A stretch of DNA of 64,000 nt from Chromobacterium vaccinii. Its GTDB lineage: Bacteria; Pseudomonadota; Gammaproteobacteria; Burkholderiales; Chromobacteriaceae. Of the stretch, positions 58,579 through 64,000 are shown one piece after another. The stretch spans positions 36,419 to 100,418 of the forward strand of contig NZ_JZJL01000014.1 in the NCBI RefSeq assembly GCF_000971335.1, read 5' to 3'. Within the stretch, counting starts at the first letter, position 1; every line of letters begins with the position of its first letter. The translations under genes and the position numbers were made by a program. The notes beneath the pieces were generated by a model. That model ran no database searches. It saw nothing but the letters and a program-made list of their open reading frames with translations, and was not told where the DNA came from.

Positions 58579-59526
58579 ATGAGCGATAACATTTTCACCG
58601 GCTGCATCCCGGCGCTGATGACCCCGTGCACCGCCGATCGCCAGCCGGATTTTGACGCGCTGGTGGCCAAGGGCAAGGAGCTGGTGTCCCTGGGCATGAG
58701 CGCGGTGGTGTACTGCGGCTCCATGGGCGACTGGCCGCTGCTGAGCGAAGCCCAGCGCCAGGAGGGTGTGGCGCGGCTGGTGGCCGCCGGTGTGCCGACC
58801 ATCGTGGGTACCGGCGCCGTCAACACCCGCGAGGCGGTTTCCCATGCCGCCCACGCCGCCAGGGTGGGCGCGCATGGCTTGATGGTGATCCCGCGGGTGC
58901 TGTCGCGCGGCGCGTCGCCGGCCGCGCAAAAGGCGCATTTCTCGGCCATTCTGGCCGCCGCGCCCAAGCTGCCGGCCGTGATCTACAACAGCCCCTACTA
59001 TGGCTTCGCCACCCGCGCCGACCTGTTCTTCGAGCTGCGCCGCGCCTATCCCAACCTGATCGGCTTCAAGGAGTTCGGCGGCGCCGCCGACATGCGCTAC
59101 GCCGCCGAGCACATCACCTCCCAGGATGACGAAGTCACGCTGATGGTGGGGGTGGACACCCAGGTGGTGCACGGCTTCGTCAATTGCAACGCCACCGGCG
59201 CCATCACCGGCATCGGCAACGCGCTGCCGCGCGAGGTGCTGCACCTGGTGGCGCTGAGCAAGGCGGCGGCCAGGGGCGATGCCGTCGCCCGCCGCCGCGC
59301 CGGCGAGCTGGAATCGGCGCTGGCCGTGTTGTCCTCCTTCGACGAAGGCTGCGACCTGGTGCTGTATTACAAGCACTTGATGGTGCTGAACGGCGACAAG
59401 GAATACGCGCTGCATTTCAACGAGACCGACGCGCTGAGCCCCGCCCAGCGCCGCTATTCCGAAACCCAGTACGCGCTGTTCCGCGAGTGGTACCGCAACT
59501 GGTCGGCCGAACTGAACGTCGCCTGA
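58579..59526 (+). CDS. DHDPS-family enzyme, probable pyrroline-4-hydroxy-2-carboxylate deaminase
   Basis: 315 residues of the dihydrodipicolinate synthase family. Schiff-base Lys in [12 protein letters not shown] (about 163), Tyr in YNSPYYG (about 136) and [12 protein letters not shown] (about 45), the carboxylate loop. In hydroxyproline clusters this member converts the pyrroline to alpha-ketoglutarate semialdehyde. AAGGAG lies upstream of the ATG. Confidence 0.88.
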   Translation: MSDNIFTGCIPALMTPCTADRQPDFDALVAKGKELVSLGMSAVVYCGSMGDWPLLSEAQRQEGVARLVAAGVPTIVGTGAVNTREAVSHAAHAARVGAHGLMVIPRVLSRGASPAAQKAHFSAILAAAPKLPAVIYNSPYYGFATRADLFFELRRAYPNLIGFKEFGGAADMRYAAEHITSQDDEVTLMVGVDTQVVHGFVNCNATGAITGIGNALPREVLHLVALSKAAARGDAVARRRAGELESALAVLSSFDEGCDLVLYYKHLMVLNGDKEYALHFNETDALSPAQRRYSETQYALFREWYRNWSAELNVA

Positions 59527-59546
59527 AGCTTAATCACACAGGAAAC

Positions 59547-61121
59547 ATGATGAATCTGACAGGCAAGATGCTCATCGGCGGGCAGGCCGTCGCCGGCCGC
59601 CGCGAGAGGATCCGGGCGATAGACCCGTCCACCGATCAAGCGCTGGAGCCGGGCTACCCCGGCGCGGACCGCGAACAGGTGGAGCAGGCCTGCGCATTGG
59701 CCTGGGACGCGTTTGACGCCTACCGCGAAACCGCGCCGGAAACGCGGGCGCGCTTTCTCGAAACCATCGCCGACGAGATGGAAGCGCTGGGCGATGCGCT
59801 GATAGAACGCGCGATGGCCGAAACCGGCCTGCCGCGCGCCCGCTTGCAGGGAGAGCGCGGCCGCGCCTGCGGCCAGCTGCGGCTGTTCGCCCGCACGCTG
59901 CGGGCCGGCGAGTGGCTGGACGCGCGGGTAGACCCGGCCATGCCGCAGCGCCAGCCGCTGCCGCGCGCCGATCTGCGCCAGCGCCAGGTGGCGCTGGGGC
60001 CGGTGGCGGTGTTCGGCGCCAGCAATTTCCCCTTGGCCTTCTCGGTGGCCGGCGGCGATACCGCTTCCGCGCTGGCGGCCGGCTGCCCGGTCATCGTCAA
60101 GGCCCATAGCGCCCATCCCGGCGTCAGCGAACTGGCGGGGCGGGCCATCGCGCGGGCGGCGGAGAAATGCGGGTTGCCGGCCGGCGTGTTCGCGCTGCTG
60201 TTCGGCGAAGGCCGCGAAGCGGGGCAGGCTTTGGTGGCCGATCCGCGCGTCAAGGCGGTGGGCTTCACCGGCTCGCGCGGCGGCGGCCTGGCCTTGTGCC
60301 GGCTGGCGCAAAACCGGCCGGAGCCGATTCCGGTTTATGCGGAAATGAGTTCCACCAATCCGGTGTTTCTGCTGCCGGCGGCGCTGCAGGCGCGCGGCGA
60401 GGCGCTGGCGCAGGGCTTTGTCGGCTCGCTGACGCTGGGCGCGGGGCAGTTCTGCACCAATCCCGGCTTGATCATCGCCGAGCAGGGCCCGGCGTTGGAT
60501 GGCTTCATCGCCGCCGTGTCCGCTCTGCTGCGGCAGAGCCCGGCGCAGACCATGCTGACGCCCGGCATCTTCCACGCTTACCTGGCGGGCGTGGACGCGC
60601 TGTCCGGGCATGCGCGCCTGGCGGCCGCTGGCCTGCCGGTCACCGGGCCGAATCAGTGCCAGGCCCAGCTGTGGCTGGCCGACGCGCGGGACTATCTGGC
60701 CAACCCAGCGCTGCGGGCCGAAGTGTTCGGCGCCGCCTCCTTGATCGTGCAATGCAAGGACGCGCGGGAGTTCCGCCAACTTGCCGAGCAGCTGGAAGGC
60801 CAGCTCACCGCCACGCTGCAGCTGGACGAGGGCGATCTGGACCTGGCCCACGCGCTGCTGCCCACGCTGGAGCGCAAGGCTGGCCGCATTCTGGCGAACG
60901 GCTGGCCCACCGGCGTGGAAGTGTGCGACGCCATGGTGCATGGCGGGCCGTACCCGGCCACCTCGGACGCGCGGGCCACCTCGGTGGGCACGGCGGCCAT
61001 CCAGCGCTTCCTGCGGCCGGTCTGCTATCAGGACTTTCCGGACGCGCTGCTGCCGCAGGCCTTGAAACAGGCCAATCCGTTGGCGCTGCGCCGCCTGCTG
61101 GACGGCGATCGGGAGGACTGA
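59547..61121 (+). CDS. Alpha-ketoglutarate semialdehyde dehydrogenase
   Basis: 524 residues of the aldehyde dehydrogenase family, KGSA type. Cofactor segment [21 protein letters not shown] (about 151-171), GFTGSRGGG (about 237), the general-base Glu in [11 protein letters not shown] (about 265) and the catalytic Cys in GQFCTNPG (about 302). It completes hydroxyproline breakdown to alpha-ketoglutarate. Two adjacent ATG codons (59547, 59550) follow AGGAAAC. Confidence 0.9.
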   Translation: MMNLTGKMLIGGQAVAGRRERIRAIDPSTDQALEPGYPGADREQVEQACALAWDAFDAYRETAPETRARFLETIADEMEALGDALIERAMAETGLPRARLQGERGRACGQLRLFARTLRAGEWLDARVDPAMPQRQPLPRADLRQRQVALGPVAVFGASNFPLAFSVAGGDTASALAAGCPVIVKAHSAHPGVSELAGRAIARAAEKCGLPAGVFALLFGEGREAGQALVADPRVKAVGFTGSRGGGLALCRLAQNRPEPIPVYAEMSSTNPVFLLPAALQARGEALAQGFVGSLTLGAGQFCTNPGLIIAEQGPALDGFIAAVSALLRQSPAQTMLTPGIFHAYLAGVDALSGHARLAAAGLPVTGPNQCQAQLWLADARDYLANPALRAEVFGAASLIVQCKDAREFRQLAEQLEGQLTATLQLDEGDLDLAHALLPTLERKAGRILANGWPTGVEVCDAMVHGGPYPATSDARATSVGTAAIQRFLRPVCYQDFPDALLPQALKQANPLALRRLLDGDRED

Positions 61122-61124
61122 GCC

Positions 61125-62384
61125 ATGGCGCCCGCTATTGCGCCCGGCGCGGCCGTCATCGTGGTGGGCGCCGGCGTGGTCGGCATCGCCGCCGCCTTGC
61201 AGCTGCGCCTGGCCGGTTTCGAAGTGACGCTGCTGGACCGCGGCGAGCCGGCGATGGAAACCAGCTACGGCAATGCCGGAGCTTTCGCCGTCAGCGACGT
61301 GATCCCGCTGGCCGAGCCCGGCGTGCTGCGCAAGGTGCCCGGCTGGATGCTGGACCCGCTGGGGCCGCTGGCCCTGCGCTGGCGCTACCTGCCCACGCTG
61401 GCTCCCTGGCTGCTGCGCTTTCTGGCTGCAAGCCGGCCGCGCCGCGTGGCCGAGCTGACGCAGGCGCTGGCCGCGTTGCTGGGCCGGGTCAATGACGACT
61501 ACGCCGGACTGATCGCCCAAGCCGGCCTTGGCCATTTGTGGCGGCGGCACGGCAACCTGACGCTGTATCGCAGCCGGGAGGAGTTCGACGCAGCCGCGCC
61601 GGACTGGGACGCCAAGCGCCGCCATGGCGTGCAATGGCAGGCGCTGGACCGCGAGGCGCTGGTGGAAGAAGAGGGCGTTGTGGGCGAGGAATGGCGCTAC
61701 GCGGTCAAGGTGCCGGCGTGGTCCCATGTGGACGACCCCTATGTCTTCAGCCGCGGCCTGTTCGACGCCTTTCTCCGCGAGGGCGGCCGCTTTGTCCGGG
61801 ACGAGGCGCTGGCCACGGCGATGGAGGCCGGCCGCGTGGCCGGCGTGGAAACGGCGGGCAACGGCCGCCTGCGCGCCGACGCGGTGGTGATCGCCTGCGG
61901 CGTGTGGAGCGACCGCTTCGTCAAGCAGCATAAATACCGCGTGCCACTGGAAAGCGAGCGCGGCTATCACGTCAACCTGCCCAAGGCCGGGGTGGCGCTG
62001 CGCCACTTCATCCAGTGCGCCAGCGAGAGCTTCGTCATCCTGCCGATGGCCAACGGCGGCCTGCGCCTGGCCGGCACGGTGGAGCTGGCGCATCGCGACG
62101 CGCCGCCGGACTGGCGCCGCGCCCACATCCTGCTGGACAAGGCCAGGCGCATCGTCGGCGATTTCTCCACCGAAGACATGACAGTGTGGATGGGCAACCG
62201 CCCGTCGCTGCCGGACACCCTGCCCATCATCGGCCCGGCGCCGCAGCCGGGGCTGTGGTTCGCCACCGGCCACGGCCATCTGGGCCTGACGCTGGCGGCC
62301 ACCACCGGCGCGCTGCTGCGCGACATGCTGCAGGGACGGCCGCCGGCGCTGGACATGCAGCCGTATCGGCTATCTCGTTTTTGA
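61125..62384 (+). CDS. FAD-dependent D-amino acid (probable D-hydroxyproline) dehydrogenase
   Basis: 419 residues, DadA-like. FAD-binding GAAVIVVGAGVVGIAAALQLR (about 8-28), METSYGNAG (about 44), ESERGYHVNLP (about 276) and the C-terminal GLWFATGHGHLGLTLA. Within this cluster it should oxidise cis-4-hydroxy-D-proline to the pyrroline, the second step. A single-chain enzyme, not the multi-subunit type. Three bases from the preceding stop. Confidence 0.87.
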   Translation: MAPAIAPGAAVIVVGAGVVGIAAALQLRLAGFEVTLLDRGEPAMETSYGNAGAFAVSDVIPLAEPGVLRKVPGWMLDPLGPLALRWRYLPTLAPWLLRFLAASRPRRVAELTQALAALLGRVNDDYAGLIAQAGLGHLWRRHGNLTLYRSREEFDAAAPDWDAKRRHGVQWQALDREALVEEEGVVGEEWRYAVKVPAWSHVDDPYVFSRGLFDAFLREGGRFVRDEALATAMEAGRVAGVETAGNGRLRADAVVIACGVWSDRFVKQHKYRVPLESERGYHVNLPKAGVALRHFIQCASESFVILPMANGGLRLAGTVELAHRDAPPDWRRAHILLDKARRIVGDFSTEDMTVWMGNRPSLPDTLPIIGPAPQPGLWFATGHGHLGLTLAATTGALLRDMLQGRPPALDMQPYRLSRF

Positions 62385-62484
62385 CCCCGCCTCAGGCTGG
62401 CGTAGACCAGCCGCGGCGGGGGAGCGGTAGCAGGGTGGGCCGGGTGGCTTGCCCTGGTCAATGCAGCAATAAAGGAGACATCTC

Positions 62485-63633
62485 ATGGCTTGGAACAAAC
62501 TGTTTGCGGAAGTGAACTGGGTGGTGGCGCTGGGCGGCATGATGGCGCCGTTCGCCATGGCGGCGGCCCATGCCGATACCGTGGTCAAGATAGGCTTCGC
62601 CTCGCCGATGTCCGGCCCGCAGGCCCACTATGGCAAGGACAATGAAAACGCCGCCAAAATGGCGGTGGACGATGTCAACGCCAAGGGCCCGGTGGTGGGC
62701 GGGCAGAAGATCAAGTTCGAACTGGTGTCCGAGGACGACCAGGCCGACCCGCGCATCGGCACCCAGGCGGCGCAGCGGCTGGTGGACGCCGGGGTGAAGG
62801 CCGTCATCGGTCACTTCAACTCCGGCGTGTCCATCCCCGCCTCGCGCATTTACTCAGAAGCCGGCATCCCGCAATTGTCGGTGGCCACCAACCCGGCCTA
62901 TACCCAGCAAGGCTACAAAACCACCTTCCGCCTGGTGGGCAGCGACAGCCAGATAGGCGGCGCGCTGGGGCAGTTCGCCGTCAAAACGATGAAGGCAAAG
63001 ACCATTGTCGCCATCGACGACCGCACCGCCTACGGCCAAGGCATCGCCGACGAATTCGTCAAGGCAGTGGCGGCCAACGGCGGCAAGGTGACTCGCCGCG
63101 AGTTCACCACCGACAAAGCGACCGACTTCACCGCCATCCTCACCTCGCTCAAGGCCGTCAATCCGGACGTGGTGTTCTACGGCGGCGCCGACGCCCAGGC
63201 CGCGCCCATGGTCAAGCAGATGAAACGGCTAGGCCTCAAGGCCAGGCTGATGGGCGGGGACATGCTCAACACCCCCACCTTCATCCAGCTGGCCGGCGCG
63301 GACGCGGCCGGTCACTACTCGGCGGTGGCCGGCGGCGTGCTCGGTGCCCGTCCGGCGGGCAAGGCGTTTGAGCGCCGCTACAATGAACGCTTCCATCAAG
63401 ACGTGGTGCTGCTGGGGCCGCAGTTCTACGACGGCGTGATGCTGGTGGCCGCAGCCATGAAACAGGCGGGCTCAGTGGAGCCGGCCAAATACCTGCCCAA
63501 GCTGGCCGCCATCCGCTACAGCGGCGTGACGGCGGACTTCGCCTTCGCGCCCAATGGCAATCTGTTGAAAGCGCCGGTCACGCTGTCCACGGTGAAAAAC
63601 AACGCTTGGGCCGTGGAAACGGTGGTCCGCTGA
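62485..63633 (+). CDS. Branched-chain-amino-acid-type ABC transporter binding protein
   Basis: 382 residues. A long signal region ends near AHADTVVKIG (about 31); the rest is a LivK-type periplasmic binding protein (SPMSGPQAHYGKDNENAA, NSGVSIPASRIYSEAGIPQLS, DDRTAYGQGIADEF). It is 100 bases behind the oxidoreductase gene with AAAGGAG upstream. In this setting it may capture hydroxyproline or proline; no permease follows in the window, so it must use a Liv-type transporter elsewhere. Confidence 0.87.
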   Translation: MAWNKLFAEVNWVVALGGMMAPFAMAAAHADTVVKIGFASPMSGPQAHYGKDNENAAKMAVDDVNAKGPVVGGQKIKFELVSEDDQADPRIGTQAAQRLVDAGVKAVIGHFNSGVSIPASRIYSEAGIPQLSVATNPAYTQQGYKTTFRLVGSDSQIGGALGQFAVKTMKAKTIVAIDDRTAYGQGIADEFVKAVAANGGKVTRREFTTDKATDFTAILTSLKAVNPDVVFYGGADAQAAPMVKQMKRLGLKARLMGGDMLNTPTFIQLAGADAAGHYSAVAGGVLGARPAGKAFERRYNERFHQDVVLLGPQFYDGVMLVAAAMKQAGSVEPAKYLPKLAAIRYSGVTADFAFAPNGNLLKAPVTLSTVKNNAWAVETVVR

Positions 63634-63683
63634 GCGCGGCAAGGCAAGACGATATTTCATCGGGCGTACTCCTCTGCCTCTGG

Positions 63684-63715
63684 CCGGCTCTTTTTAAGAG
63701 GCCGGTTCTTTTTTT
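63684..63715 (+). terminator. Terminator after the LivK-like gene
   Basis: Stem CCGGC-TCTT / AAGA-GGCCGG with one bulge and a three-base loop, followed by TTC and seven T. Confidence 0.8.
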
Positions 63716-63738
63716 ACTCGTCGGTTTGGTTTGGCGTC

Positions 63739-63796
63739 GGGAGACTTTATTGCACAAATCAGTTAAAGGTTGAGTGCAACCAATCCATATGCGGAC
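63739..63796. mobile_element. Probable end of an IS5-type insertion sequence
   Basis: Sequence beginning GAGACTTTATTGCACAAATC lies just past the transposase stop and resembles ends of the IS1031/IS427 branch of IS5. Exact border, target duplication and partner inverted repeat cannot be fixed because the other end is outside. Confidence 0.35.
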
Positions 63797-64000
63797 TTAT
63801 TCCATCCGTACCGTTTGCGGCGTGTCCGGAGCTGTAGCGCGATTCAGAATCGCTGCGCAGATTTCAAGCTCCACCACCTGTCGGTCAAAGTCCCGCGACT
63901 TCACGCGGTCTGCCAGCAACTTGAAGCAGTGCATCTTCTTGTCGACTGGGCTGCGCCGATGGTAGCCGCTCTACTTCCTCCCAAGCACCGTCGCAGATAC
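63797..64000 (-). pseudogene. IS5-family transposase, 3' part, cut by the window edge
   Basis: On the minus strand the frame ending in TAA at 63797 encodes GYHRRSPVDKKMHCFKLLAD, then RDFDRQVVELEICAAILN, the C-terminal end of IS5-type transposases. Going upstream, that frame meets a TAG near 63957, whereas the neighbouring frame encodes DGAWEE, the expected preceding segment. A one-base shift there would break the gene. The upstream part is outside the window. Confidence 0.65.

Noticed and set aside
59454..62279. A 941-codon open frame opposite the hydroxyproline genes
   Set aside because: It spans three well-identified genes in antisense and has low-complexity Gln/Arg/His-rich content.

Overview
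The window is dense, GC-rich bacterial chromosome with about 60 protein genes, one tRNA and little mobile DNA. The protein families and gene orders point to a free-living betaproteobacterium of the Neisseriales, most like Chromobacterium. Supporting traits are the divergent rluC/rne pair, a sulfate uptake operon ending in cysB, a VioB-type ferritin-like protein, hydroxyproline catabolism and a C-P lyase with a PhnS/T/U-type transporter. The genus is inferred from gene content, not from a marker gene.

Layout. 1-6000: a minus-strand series running rluC, a HAD phosphatase, a Rieske protein, sppA, a motB/motD-like gene and rutE, followed by pyrD and a SlyB-like lipoprotein. 6000-9700: the rne leader and rne, then tRNA-Asn with a clear promoter and terminator. 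9700-16300: a decayed ferritin-like gene, a PAP2 phosphatase, an MFS transporter, the cysteine desulfidase cyuA, and a divergent AraC regulator / FAD monooxygenase pair. 16300-21600: sulfate assimilation (cysB, cysA, cysW, cysT, sbp). 21700-25900: a degenerate EAL protein, a small lipoprotein, a tandem GNAT protein, an ATPase gene broken by a stop codon, and a TetR / DAPG-hydrolase-like pair.

25900-42050 is the centre of the window, a phosphonate-use region. A minus-strand operon phnGHIJKLM plus an HD-domain oxygenase faces phnF, a 2H-phosphoesterase-like gene (DUF1045) and phnN. A chemoreceptor and a diguanylate cyclase follow, then a 2-aminoethylphosphonate-type ABC transporter (phnS, phnT, fused phnU). 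The same GTnTAnAC motif, the known half-site pattern for HutC-type GntR regulators, lies upstream of both phnG and phnS. This suggests that the local PhnF controls both operons. No phnP is visible here, and the DUF1045 gene is a candidate for its step.

42200-48300: a lipoprotein and a small helical protein of unknown function, a 1078-residue penicillin-binding-protein-like enzyme, and an MFS transporter. 48300-50550: cyanate detoxification (cynS, cynT, divergent cynR). 50500-54200: a LysR regulator facing an M20 amidohydrolase and a DUF3100 membrane protein. 54400-56400: ctlX, an Lrp regulator and a secreted SecD-like small protein. 56480-63640: trans-4-hydroxyproline breakdown (PAS-AraC regulator, epimerase, deaminase, semialdehyde dehydrogenase, D-hydroxyproline oxidoreductase, amino acid binding protein). 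The right edge enters the 3' end of an IS5-type transposase.

The most unusual items are the large nested palindrome in the phnG/phnF promoter region and its smaller relative near cysT, the DUF1045/phnN arrangement, the shared phn operator, the hairpin that buries the rne ribosome binding site, and several freshly broken genes.
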